This document shows, in pieces, positions 9,256-15,368 of a stretch of 15,419 nt of DNA. Every line of letters begins with the position of its first letter. The first letter of the stretch is position 1. Source of the DNA: Frankiales bacterium (lineage in GTDB: Bacteria; Actinomycetota; Actinomycetes; Mycobacteriales; SCTD01); NCBI GenBank assembly GCA_025464695.1, contig JAODNQ010000162.1:1-15419 (forward strand), read 5' to 3'. The notes beneath the pieces were generated by a model, which saw nothing but the letters and a program-made list of their open reading frames with translations, did no database searches and was not told the DNA's origin. Both the position numbers and the translations under genes were made by a program.

Positions 9256-9471
9256 TCAGTCGTCCAGGTCGTCCACGATCGCGTCCCAGACGATCGCCTC
9301 CAGCAGGACCATGTCGGCCGCCTCGCCGTGCCGCACCAGGTGGGTGCTGTAGGCGTCGGCGACGTCTCCCTGGCGGTCGATGTCGGTCACGTGCAGGACC
9401 CAGCTCGTGCAGAAGTGGCAGTGCAGGACGCGTGTCGTCTCGAACACGTCCCGGTCGAGGGGTGCAGCCAT
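9256..9471 (-). CDS. Small hypothetical protein with zinc-finger-like Cys/His spacing (71 aa)
   Basis: The ATG at 9471-9469 is preceded by AAGGAG (9485-9480) with 8 bases of spacing. This decides the start over longer in-frame upstream options, whose extra residues look non-coding. The 71-residue product has no signal peptide or membrane segment, so it is probably cytoplasmic. Visible residues are H17, C18, H19, C21, H27, H44 and H48. C18-x2-C21 followed by H44-x3-H48 has the ligand order of a C2H2 zinc finger, with a 22-residue middle instead of the usual 9-12. The C-terminus is acidic (WDAIVDDLDD). The family is not recognised. It is convergent with the giant gene and has no operon partner on its strand. 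Metal binding is inference; a regulator is one possibility, though no basic DNA-binding surface is obvious. Confidence 0.75.
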   Translation of the reverse strand: MAAPLDRDVFETTRVLHCHFCTSWVLHVTDIDRQGDVADAYSTHLVRHGEAADMVLLEAIVWDAIVDDLDD

Positions 9472-9479
9472 GCGCTGGG

Positions 9480-9485
9480 CTCCTT
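9480..9485 (-). promoter_or_regulatory. Ribosome binding site of the 71-aa gene
   Basis: AAGGAG on the minus strand, 8 bases before the ATG. It is among the best ribosome sites in the window and the main support that this small frame is a real gene starting at 9471. Confidence 0.8.
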
Positions 9486-9812
9486 GCCTGTCCACCTGCG
9501 CGTCCCGGTGGATCGGTGTCCCGGCGGCCTGACGGTCGGCCCGGCTGTCGACGTCGGGGACCTGCGTCCCCGCTCCCACCCCCAAGGGCGCAGCACCTCT
9601 GCTGGTGGAGGTCGGTGGGGAGGACCCTGCGTCCCCAGGTGCGTGCTGTGTCTGCTCCGTCCTGCATGCACCGGTTTCGACCATACACACGACTCAAACC
9701 TCTGCAGGGCCACTTCGTTCCGGAGCTCAGGCGGGGGCGGCTCCGGAGCCCGCACGCCGCGCGGAGCACGGACCGCTGCTGCAGCCGGGTGGACCGGCCG
9801 CTCCGCTGCCCG
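9486..9812. other. Non-coding stretch with a small inverted repeat
   Basis: About 330 bases where no frame on either strand reads like protein. A patch near 9680-9715 is less GC-rich and probably holds the promoter of the 71-residue gene, but I could not place convincing -35 and -10 boxes. TCCGGAGC at 9719-9726 pairs with GCTCCGGA at 9740-9747 (8 bp, 13-base loop). It lies about 65 bases past the stop of the minus-strand remnant at 9813, so it may be an old terminator for it. Confidence 0.4.
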
Positions 9813-9920
9813 TCAGGGAGCGAGAGCCGGCTCGAGCCGCAGCCCCACGCCCTCCGCCGCCACGGTCATGGCGACGTCGAACCAGGCCGCGTCGTCGGTG
9901 ACGGTGGCCCTCGTGTGCCC
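9813..9920 (-). pseudogene. Probable C-terminal tail of a lost minus-strand gene
   Basis: The minus strand reads 35 residues that look like a genuine protein end, with a balanced mix of W, F, D, V and M (for example DDAAWFDVAMTVAAEGVG), finishing LRLEPALAP and a TGA at 9815-9813. Upstream (above about 9920) the same frame only mirrors the epimerase remnant on the other strand, so the rest of the gene is missing. Third positions are nearly all G or C. This does not prove the strand, because the plus frame shares the same wobble positions here. The plus translation of the segment (MATSNQAASSV...) looks less like protein. The family is not recognised; a divergently transcribed regulator beside the epimerase is a guess. 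Confidence 0.4.
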
Positions 9921-9927
9921 GAACGCC

Positions 9928-10452
9928 CGCCACGAGGCCGGGGCGCTGCGGGTGGTGGAGGCCCGCGCGTCGGACTTCGTGGGCGCCGGCGTCGTCGACG
10001 GCGGCCACCTCGCCAAGACCGTTGTGCCACGGCTGCTCGCCGGCAAGACGGTGCACGTCATCCCGGCGGCGGACCAGCCGCACAGCTTCACGGACGTGGC
10101 GGACGTCGGCAGAGCGCTCGCCGTGCTGGGCAGCGAGCCCCGGGCGTGGGGCCGGGCCTGGCACGTGCCCACCGCTCCGGCCGTGACCCCGCGCGAGGCC
10201 GTGCACGCGCTGTGCGCGGCCGCCGGGGTCGAGCCCGTCGCCGTCCGCACCGTCCCCCGCGCCGTCCTGCGCGCGGCCGGCCTGGTCGTGCCCTTCGCCC
10301 GCGAGCTCGACGAGGTGCGGCACTCCTTCACCGCCCCGTACGTCCTGGACAGCTCCGCGTTCACGAGAGCCTTCGGCGTCGAGGCCACCCTCGAGCAGAC
10401 CTGGACAGACACGGTCGCCTGGTGGCGCTCCCGGCAGACCGTCGCAGCCTGA
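9928..10452 (+). pseudogene. NAD(P)-dependent epimerase/dehydratase, 5'-truncated remnant
   Basis: About 174 codons match the C-terminal part of extended short-chain dehydrogenase/epimerase proteins. Visible family stretches are ARASDFVGAGV, a PHSFTDVADVGRALAVLG block, GRAWHVPTAP, and a tail ending TVAWWRSR. The N-terminal Rossmann half is absent, including the GxxGxxG nucleotide loop and the YxxxK catalytic pair; complete members are about 300-330 residues. No frame in the preceding 200 bases encodes it. An in-frame ATG at 9868 has no ribosome site and adds residues unlike the family. The remaining frame has no stop or frameshift and keeps normal codon use, so the truncation is probably fairly recent. 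The product, if made, could not bind NAD(P) in the usual way. The stop lies inside the stem shared with the convergent glycosyltransferase. Confidence 0.75.
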
Positions 10453-10484
10453 CGGGCCGGCTCCACCTAGGCAGGCCGTCAGGC
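10447..10484. terminator. Bidirectional stem covering two stop codons
   Basis: GCCTGACGG (10447-10455) pairs perfectly with CCGTCAGGC (10476-10484) around a 20-base loop. The left arm contains the epimerase TGA (10450-10452) and the right arm contains the glycosyltransferase TGA read on the minus strand (10481-10479). Only 26 bases separate the two stops, so this stem is the only visible candidate terminator for either gene. It has no T-tract. Confidence 0.55.
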
Positions 10485-11723
10485 GGCGACGTCGAACCCC
10501 GGCTGCGTGGCGAGCGCCTGCTCGTAGACGGCGAGGGTCTGCCGAGCCATGCGCTCGCTGGTGTAGCGCTCGTGGAAGCGGGACCGCCCGGCCGAGCCGT
10601 ACTGCCGGGCGCGCTGCGGGTCGGCCAGCAGGGCGGTGATCGCCCCGGCCAGGGCCGCCGGGTCCTCGGGCCGGACGAGCAGCCCCGTCACGCCGTCCTC
10701 GACGACCTCGGCCGTGCCCAGCACGTCGGTGCCGACCACGGGCAGGCCGGCGTCCATGGCCTCCAGCGCGGACAGCGGCAGCGCCTCCTGCCGCGACGGG
10801 AGCACGAACACGTCCGCCGCACTCAGCAGGGAGCGGGCGTCGTCGACGAAGCCGACCAGCCGCAGCTGCTCCGAGACGCCCAGCGAGCTCGCTCGCGCCT
10901 CCAGCTCCGCCCGCAGCGCGCCCTCACCGACGACGACGACCACGGCGTCCGGGAACCTCGCGACCAGCTCCGGCACGGCCTCGACGAGGTAGCGGTGACC
11001 CTTCTGCACCAGCAGCCGCCCGACGGCGAGCACGAGGCGCTGGTCCCCGCGCACGCCGAGCCGGAGGCGGGCCTGCTGCCGGGACTCCGCGGAGCGGCGG
11101 GGCCGGATGCCGTTGACCACCGTCGTGATCAGCTCGCTCGGCACCCCGGCCCGCTCGTAGGTGCGGCGCTGCCCCTCCGAGACGGCGATGAGGCGGTCGA
11201 CCTCCCGCAGCGACCGGAACAGCGGCGTGCGGTGCTTCGGGCTGCCCATCAGCCACGGCAGGTGCAGCGTCTGGACCACCGCGCCGACACCCGCGCGGCG
11301 TGCTGCACGAGCGCCGTCGAAGTCCTCGCGCCCGGTCCCGACGTGAGCGTGGAACACCTCGACCGACAGCGAGCGCAGGACCTCCTCCACGGTGTGGGCG
11401 AAGGCCGGGTCGCGGGGGTGCGGGATCGCCACCGGGCGCGCACCGACAGCGGACGCCGCCGCCAGCAACCGCCGGCCGCTCGAGGTCGGCCAGGCCATCA
11501 CCGTCACGTCCACCTCCGGCGCGTACGCCGCAGCGAGGTCGACCATGTGCCCGCCCATGCCGGACGGGTCGAACGACGGCGTGTACAGGCAGACGGTGCG
11601 GCGACGGGAGGGCGACAGCGGCGACGTCGTCGGCCGCAGGGACGCGCCCTGCCCGAGGACGAGAGCGCTGGGCGCGGGCTCGAGCGAGGTCCTCGTGCGG
11701 GCGACCGGAAGTGCCTGGACCAT
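10479..11723 (-). CDS. Glycosyltransferase family 4 protein (GT-B fold, 414 aa)
   Basis: Predicted to transfer a sugar from an activated donor to a cell-surface or metabolite acceptor at the cytoplasmic face; donor and acceptor cannot be read from sequence. The N-terminal Rossmann domain starts near residue 44, with the glycine loop SGMGGH (54-59). The C-terminal donor-binding domain has VVNGI (202-206), VGRLLVQKG (234-242), a GEGALR segment (266-271) and the EX7E pair E313/E321 typical of retaining family-4 enzymes. Length and motif order are complete. The first 42 residues are Pro/Ser/Ala-rich and probably disordered. The ATG at 11723-11721 is supported by GAGGGAG (11738-11732), 8 bases upstream. 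There is no signal peptide or membrane segment. It stands alone, with an EAL remnant upstream and a convergent epimerase remnant downstream, so pathway context is missing. Confidence 0.9.
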   Translation of the reverse strand: MVQALPVARTRTSLEPAPSALVLGQGASLRPTTSPLSPSRRRTVCLYTPSFDPSGMGGHMVDLAAAYAPEVDVTVMAWPTSSGRRLLAAASAVGARPVAIPHPRDPAFAHTVEEVLRSLSVEVFHAHVGTGREDFDGARAARRAGVGAVVQTLHLPWLMGSPKHRTPLFRSLREVDRLIAVSEGQRRTYERAGVPSELITTVVNGIRPRRSAESRQQARLRLGVRGDQRLVLAVGRLLVQKGHRYLVEAVPELVARFPDAVVVVVGEGALRAELEARASSLGVSEQLRLVGFVDDARSLLSAADVFVLPSRQEALPLSALEAMDAGLPVVGTDVLGTAEVVEDGVTGLLVRPEDPAALAGAITALLADPQRARQYGSAGRSRFHERYTSERMARQTLAVYEQALATQPGFDVAA

Positions 11724-11731
11724 GTGTGCGA

Positions 11732-11738
11732 CTCCCTC
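11732..11738 (-). promoter_or_regulatory. Ribosome binding site of the glycosyltransferase
   Basis: GAGGGAG on the minus strand, 8 bases before the ATG. It supports the long N-terminal extension as translated rather than a later start nearer the Rossmann domain. Confidence 0.65.
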
Positions 11739-11979
11739 AGCGACGGGATGCCGCGCCCACCTGTCTACTCCGGCACCGACCGGCGGTGCCTGCGGCGCGC
11801 TCGCGACGTGTCCGCCGACGAGCGTCGGGGGCGGCCGGCGCCGGGGTCCCGGCTCCGGCGGGAGACACCCAGCACCGCCTGCAGCACCTCGACCACGGCG
11901 TCGCCGGAGCCGTCGGTCCGGCTGCTCCGCGCGCTCGGCTCCGAGGCCGGCCGCTCGGTCGAGGACGAGCGGGAGCTGC
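11739..11979. other. Leader/intergenic stretch with uncertain coding signal
   Basis: Between the EAL remnant and the glycosyltransferase. From about 11980 down to a TAG at 11767-11765, one minus frame has strongly G/C third positions and a plausible helix (DAVVEVLQAVLGVSRR), but the rest is Arg/Ser-rich. A plus frame shares the same wobble positions and looks equally plausible. It could be a shifted C-terminal extension of the EAL protein or chance. No separate gene is called. The glycosyltransferase promoter should lie here, but no clear boxes were found. Confidence 0.35.
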
Positions 11980-12438
11980 TCAGTCGGCGTGGACGTCCGG
12001 TGGCACGGGCAGCGTCCGGGCCTGCTCGAGGCCCGGCCACCCGTCCAGCCAGCCGGCGAGGGCGGCCGCGTCGCTGGGGCGGCAGAACAGGCCCTGCGCG
12101 AAGTCGCGCCCCAGTCGCTGCAGCGCGTCGAGCTGCTCGAGCGTCTCGACCCCCGCGGCCTCGGACGCGGTCCACGTCCCGAGCACGGGGTCTTCGGGCT
12201 GCCGTGCTCCCGCCGGCAGCGCCCCGCCGTGAGCCGGTCGCTCCGGGTCTCCTCCCGCTGCCCGCACGACGCCGGCAGGCAGGGCCGGACCGTCGAGAGG
12301 CAGTGCCGCTGCCAGGGCGATCGCCGTCATGCGGTCGCGCAGCGAGCGCTCGCGCACCCCTGAGATCGCGCCCAGCAGCCCGGCGTCGCCCAGGCGGTCC
12401 GCCACAGGTCGGCGTGGTGCTCCGGTCCCTCGTCCCAT
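11980..12438 (-). pseudogene. Decayed EAL-domain (cyclic-di-GMP phosphodiesterase) remnant
   Basis: The last 63 codons (12171-11980) match the end of an EAL domain: AGVETLEQLDALQRLGRDFAQGLFCRP corresponds to the usual 'AEGVET..QL..L..LG.D.AQG..F.RP'. The key Glu before GVET is displaced (SEAAGVET), and no EAL signature, DDFGTG or other metal-binding motif is found upstream. About 150 bases of low-quality sequence separate this from a coding-like stretch (about 12410-12290, LGDAGLLGAISG ... MTAIALAAALPLDGP). That stretch may be an early part of the same domain, which would imply internal deletion. An ATG at 12438-12436 with AGGGGG 9 bases upstream gives a 152-residue frame, so a short product may still be made. 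A full EAL domain needs about 240 residues, so it is almost surely inactive as a phosphodiesterase. Confidence 0.65.
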
Positions 12439-12743
12439 CGTCGACGTCCCCCTCGAGGTCTGCGCGCGACTCGTCCGCTGACGAGCCGTAGCGCCTGGTG
12501 CCTTCCGCGAGCGGGGAGTCCGGGAGCTGTACCTCCGCAGGTGGCCGTCTCGGGCAGCGGGGGCAGACCCGCTCATGACGGTGCGTACCGGGCGGTCACT
12601 GTACGTCACCACGACGTCAGGACCGGTGTCGCCGACCCGCGAGCAGCGCGAAGGGCCGGTCGCAGCGCTGACGGGGGGAGGCCGGCCAGGCTCGCCCGGC
12701 CGGCCTCCCCGGCTCACCGCCGTCCCAGCACGTGGTGAGCGCC
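12439..12743. other. Intergenic region without recognisable genes
   Basis: No frame on either strand has convincing protein character or a ribosome site. It holds a small inverted repeat, CTCGTC/GACGAG (12470-12475 and 12480-12485, 4-base loop), and the strong hairpin listed separately. It separates the leftward glycosyltransferase/EAL block from the rightward copper-protein block. Confidence 0.5.
12675..12710. terminator. Strong 13-bp GC hairpin in divergent intergenic region
   Basis: GGGGAGGCCGGCC (12675-12687) pairs perfectly with 12698-12710 around a 10-base loop. There is no T-tract. It sits between divergent transcription units, with no gene end within 230 bases, so it is not an obvious terminator. 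It may insulate the two sides, terminate a lost gene, or be a small mobile palindrome. Confidence 0.4.
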
Positions 12744-12765
12744 GTGACACAGCGTTTCGTGACAC
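12744..12765 (+). promoter_or_regulatory. Direct repeat GTGACAC, possible operator
   Basis: Two exact copies of GTGACAC (12744-12750 and 12759-12765) start 15 bases apart, about 1.5 helical turns, roughly 150 bases before the copper-protein start. A near copy, GTGACGC, lies at 12891-12897 in the leader. They could bind a regulator upstream of the promoter. No matching regulator is encoded in the window. Confidence 0.3.
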
Positions 12766-12862
12766 CGACGCAACCGGGACAAGCCGGACAGCGCTTGCTG
12801 ACCTCACCGGTTCTTCACACGGTCCTCCGCGTAACACCGCACCGACCTACTGAGGGCGTTCG

Positions 12863-12893
12863 CACGGCGGCCTCTGCTGAGCCTGCCGCCGTG
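12863..12893 (+). promoter_or_regulatory. Leader hairpin just upstream of the copper-protein ribosome site
   Basis: CACGGCGGC (12863-12871) pairs perfectly with GCCGCCGTG (12885-12893) around a 13-base loop, in which CTC/GAG can add three inner pairs. The stem ends 12 bases before the AGGAG. If transcribed it would form in the 5' leader and could affect ribosome access or mRNA stability. It matches no riboswitch class I know. Confidence 0.4.
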
Positions 12894-12905
12894 ACGCCTA
12901 CCCCT

Positions 12906-12910
12906 AGGAG
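12906..12910 (+). promoter_or_regulatory. Ribosome binding site of the cupredoxin-propeller gene
   Basis: AGGAG, 6 bases before the GTG at 12917. It fixes the start upstream of the signal peptide. The same sequence context (GGAGCT-x-CC) precedes the partial gene at 15369. Confidence 0.75.
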
Positions 12911-12916
12911 CTCCCC

Positions 12917-15259
12917 GTGGCCGTCCCACACCCCCGTCCCCGGGCACCGGGCGCCCCGCGCCCCTCGTACCGACGACCCGCCCTGCTCGCCGGCGTGGCG
13001 CTCGCCCTCACGACGACCGCCGTGGTGCTGCCGAGCCCGTCGGTGGCCTCCGTGGTCGGGGCGGTCGTGCCCATCCAGTTCAACCTGACGGACAACCAGG
13101 GGTCGTGGTTCGACACCGGCGTCGAGCTGTTCGGCACCAAGTCCCTGTCAGTGGCCGTGCTGCCCCGCCTCAACCTGGCCGGCCTGCCGATCGACACCAG
13201 TGCGGTCCTGACCCAGGCCGACGACCTCCTGCAGGGCGTGCTCGGCGGGTCCCCGAAGGAGCCAGGCGACGCCACACCCGCTCCGGCGACTCCGACGATC
13301 GGCTCCCTCACGCCCGACCTCCTCGACCTCGACGCGCTGCGCAAGGCCACCGAGCAGGCGGGCTCCCGCTCCGGCGTCAGCTCCGGGGAGCGCGACAACA
13401 CGGCCAGCCTCATCGACGACCTGGAGGAGGCCGTCGGCAGCAAGGACGCCGGCGTGCCCCTCCCGCTCAACAGCCTCCCGGCCGGCGTCGACCTCATGCG
13501 CCAGGTCGCGGACCTGCAGAAGCTCAGCCCGAAGGACCTGAGCCTCGTCCCCACGGCGAACTTCACCGTCAAGGCGCCCGCGGCGGCCTCCGCGCACTCC
13601 GTCACGAGCCTCATCTGGCCGGACGGCGCCAAGCGCATCGACCAGAGCAGCGCCTTCGTCGGGGACGCCAGCACCAAGCTGACCGAGCCGGGCCTGTACG
13701 CCTGGGCCTGCAAGATCCACCCGTACATGCTCGGCGCCACGGTCGTCGACGACCCGCTGACTCCCGGCCTGGACTTCGGCAAGAAGCTGCACGTCAACGC
13801 CCGCGGTGGCGACCTCGTCGTCCCGAGCTCGGCGGACGTGATCCAGCAGCTCGTGCAGAAGTTCTTCCGGATCACGTCGCCCGGCAACTGGCAGAAGCAC
13901 TCGGCCACCCAGCCGGTGCGCTGGGACCCGAGCTACCCGGTGGCCCCGATCCTGATGTACGACGGGGCGGGCCAGCCCCTGCTGGTGCCGAGCCTCGACC
14001 AGTACTACCAGGAGAAGTTCCACGAGGGCGTCACGCTCCCGGCCCTCGACGACACCTTCAAGCCGAAGGTCGACGGCGTCGGCGAGGTCTGGGTCGACAC
14101 CCAGATGGAGCGGACGGCCGGCAAGGTCAAGTCGGGTACGGCGACGAAGGTCGACGTCACCAACTGGACGGTGGAGCGCAAGGTCGCCCTGCCGCAGATC
14201 AACCTGAACAACCCGCACAACATGTGGGCCGACCGCTCAGGTGAGCTGATCTACCAGACCGAGTGGTTCTCCGACCGGCTGACCGTGTTCAAGCGCAAGA
14301 CCGGCGAGCTGGTGCGGACCATCAAGGTCGGCCCCGACCCGTCGCACGTCATGACGAGGCCCGACACCGACCAGCTGCACGTGGCGATCAACGGCGGCAA
14401 CGCCGTCGTCGAGCTGAGCCCCGGCGCGAAGAGCATCGACCGCCGCATCCTCGTGCAGGGGCCGGGCGAGAAGCCGGCCCACCCGCACGCCCACTGGATG
14501 ACCGGCGACTCCAAGACGATGGTCACGCCCAACGTCAACAACAACGACATGACCATCGTCAACGTCCCGGACGGCACGATCCGCAAGGGCAAGACCGACG
14601 ACCTGCCGATCGCCACCAGCATCACGCCGGACGGCAAGAAGGCCTACGTGGCCAACTTCCTCGGCCAGACGGTGTCGTGCGTCTCGCTCGCGGAGGCGGC
14701 GTGCAACAGCCCGGCCGGGCCGACGGTCAACAAGAAGATCGACCTGTGGGAGGGCTACGACGCGGTCAGCGGCGCCAAGACCAAGGACATCGGCGGGCTC
14801 CCCATCCAGATCCCGACGAGCCCCGACGGCAAGTACGCCCTGGTCGCCAACACCCTCACCGGCAACATCGGCGTCCTGGACACCGCGACGGACACCGTCA
14901 TCAAGTACCTGCCCTGCGACTCCGGGTGCCACGGCATCAACTTCGGGGCCAAGAAGGGCGGCGGCTACTACGCCTACGTCTCGAGCAAGTTCGCCAACAC
15001 GCTCGCGGTCGTCGACGGCGACCCGAACGGCGACGGCAGCCCGGCGGACGCCGCGGTCGTCGGCAAGATGGTCCTCAACGCCGGTCCCGGCACCGCGACC
15101 GACGACACGATCACCGAGTACGAGGGCCTGGGCGGCCAGGGCGTGCTGCCCTACCCGCTGGCCTACGACGGCTGGGTCCAGAACACGCCGGCGGAGTTCC
15201 GCGAGCAGCTGACCTGCGAGCAGCTCAACCCCGTGCGTCTCGAGAACTGCGACAGCTAG
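12917..15259 (+). CDS. Exported cupredoxin-YVTN beta-propeller fusion protein (780 aa)
   Basis: Starts at GTG 12917. Residues 19-45 are a signal peptide with two arginines and a hydrophobic core (RRPALLAGVALAL), so export is by Sec or possibly Tat. A cupredoxin domain follows, with type 1 copper ligands: H227 (after NFTVKAPAAASA), then C265, H268 and M271 in the block YAWACKIHPYM. A roughly 130-residue Pro/Ala- and helix-rich insert (about 85-210) precedes the first ligand. Residues 281-420 form a linker domain. Residues 425-720 are a YVTN-type propeller (ITPDGKKAYVAN, TSPDGKYALVAN). Histidines recur at strand starts: H434, H477, H522/H524/H526 and H672. D700-x-D702-x-N704-G-D706 resembles a calcium loop. 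Cysteine pairs 588/596, 667/671 and 767/778 may be disulfides. An extracytoplasmic redox or metal enzyme is likely; substrate unknown. No lipobox or anchor is seen. Confidence 0.85.
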   Translation: MAVPHPRPRAPGAPRPSYRRPALLAGVALALTTTAVVLPSPSVASVVGAVVPIQFNLTDNQGSWFDTGVELFGTKSLSVAVLPRLNLAGLPIDTSAVLTQADDLLQGVLGGSPKEPGDATPAPATPTIGSLTPDLLDLDALRKATEQAGSRSGVSSGERDNTASLIDDLEEAVGSKDAGVPLPLNSLPAGVDLMRQVADLQKLSPKDLSLVPTANFTVKAPAAASAHSVTSLIWPDGAKRIDQSSAFVGDASTKLTEPGLYAWACKIHPYMLGATVVDDPLTPGLDFGKKLHVNARGGDLVVPSSADVIQQLVQKFFRITSPGNWQKHSATQPVRWDPSYPVAPILMYDGAGQPLLVPSLDQYYQEKFHEGVTLPALDDTFKPKVDGVGEVWVDTQMERTAGKVKSGTATKVDVTNWTVERKVALPQINLNNPHNMWADRSGELIYQTEWFSDRLTVFKRKTGELVRTIKVGPDPSHVMTRPDTDQLHVAINGGNAVVELSPGAKSIDRRILVQGPGEKPAHPHAHWMTGDSKTMVTPNVNNNDMTIVNVPDGTIRKGKTDDLPIATSITPDGKKAYVANFLGQTVSCVSLAEAACNSPAGPTVNKKIDLWEGYDAVSGAKTKDIGGLPIQIPTSPDGKYALVANTLTGNIGVLDTATDTVIKYLPCDSGCHGINFGAKKGGGYYAYVSSKFANTLAVVDGDPNGDGSPADAAVVGKMVLNAGPGTATDDTITEYEGLGGQGVLPYPLAYDGWVQNTPAEFREQLTCEQLNPVRLENCDS

Positions 15260-15270
15260 TCGTCCGCCGA

Positions 15271-15306
15271 CCGGGGGTCGGTCGCGACGACGCGACCGGC
15301 CCCCGG
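15271..15306 (+). terminator. Terminator-like hairpin between the tandem copper-protein genes
   Basis: Bases 15271-15285 pair with 15292-15306, a 15-bp stem with one G-T wobble and a 6-base loop, 11 bases after the TAG at 15257-15259. No T-tract follows. It may terminate the first gene's transcript or attenuate read-through into the second, and would protect the upstream message from 3' decay. Confidence 0.6.
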
Positions 15307-15358
15307 CCCCCACCCACCGCCCCGCGCTCCACCGCGGTGGCGGCCCCACCCACCTCCC

Positions 15359-15363
15359 AGGAG
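15359..15363 (+). promoter_or_regulatory. Ribosome binding site of the partial gene at window end
   Basis: AGGAG, 5 bases before the ATG at 15369. The surrounding bases closely match those before the GTG at 12917. Confidence 0.65.
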
Positions 15364-15368
15364 CTACC

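Noticed and set aside
7388..9769. A 793-codon minus-strand frame
   Set aside because: Low-complexity Arg/Gly/Glu/Ala translation antisense to the giant gene; no domain, and no ribosome site for a gene of that size.
1243..10452. A 3069-codon plus-strand frame overlapping the giant gene
   Set aside because: Its translation over 1243-9181 is almost only Arg, Pro, Gly and Ala, typical of a shifted frame in GC-rich DNA. Only its last part (from about 9928) is real, as the epimerase remnant.
11765..11980. Possible small minus-strand gene just left of the EAL stop
   Set aside because: High G/C at third positions, but a plus frame shares those positions, the peptide is mostly Arg/Ser, and no start with a ribosome site was found.
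9432..12491. A 1019-codon plus-strand frame across the middle of the window
   Set aside because: Arg/Pro/Ala-rich shadow of the glycosyltransferase and both remnants; no recognisable domain.
12795..12837. A sigma-70-type promoter (TTGCTG with TAACAC) before the copper-protein gene
   Set aside because: The boxes are 31 bases apart, far from the usual 16-18; other pairings were no better.
13148..14218. A 356-codon minus-strand frame antisense to the copper protein
   Set aside because: Composition is a mirror of the sense codons, and the plus frame has clear domains and a ribosome site.
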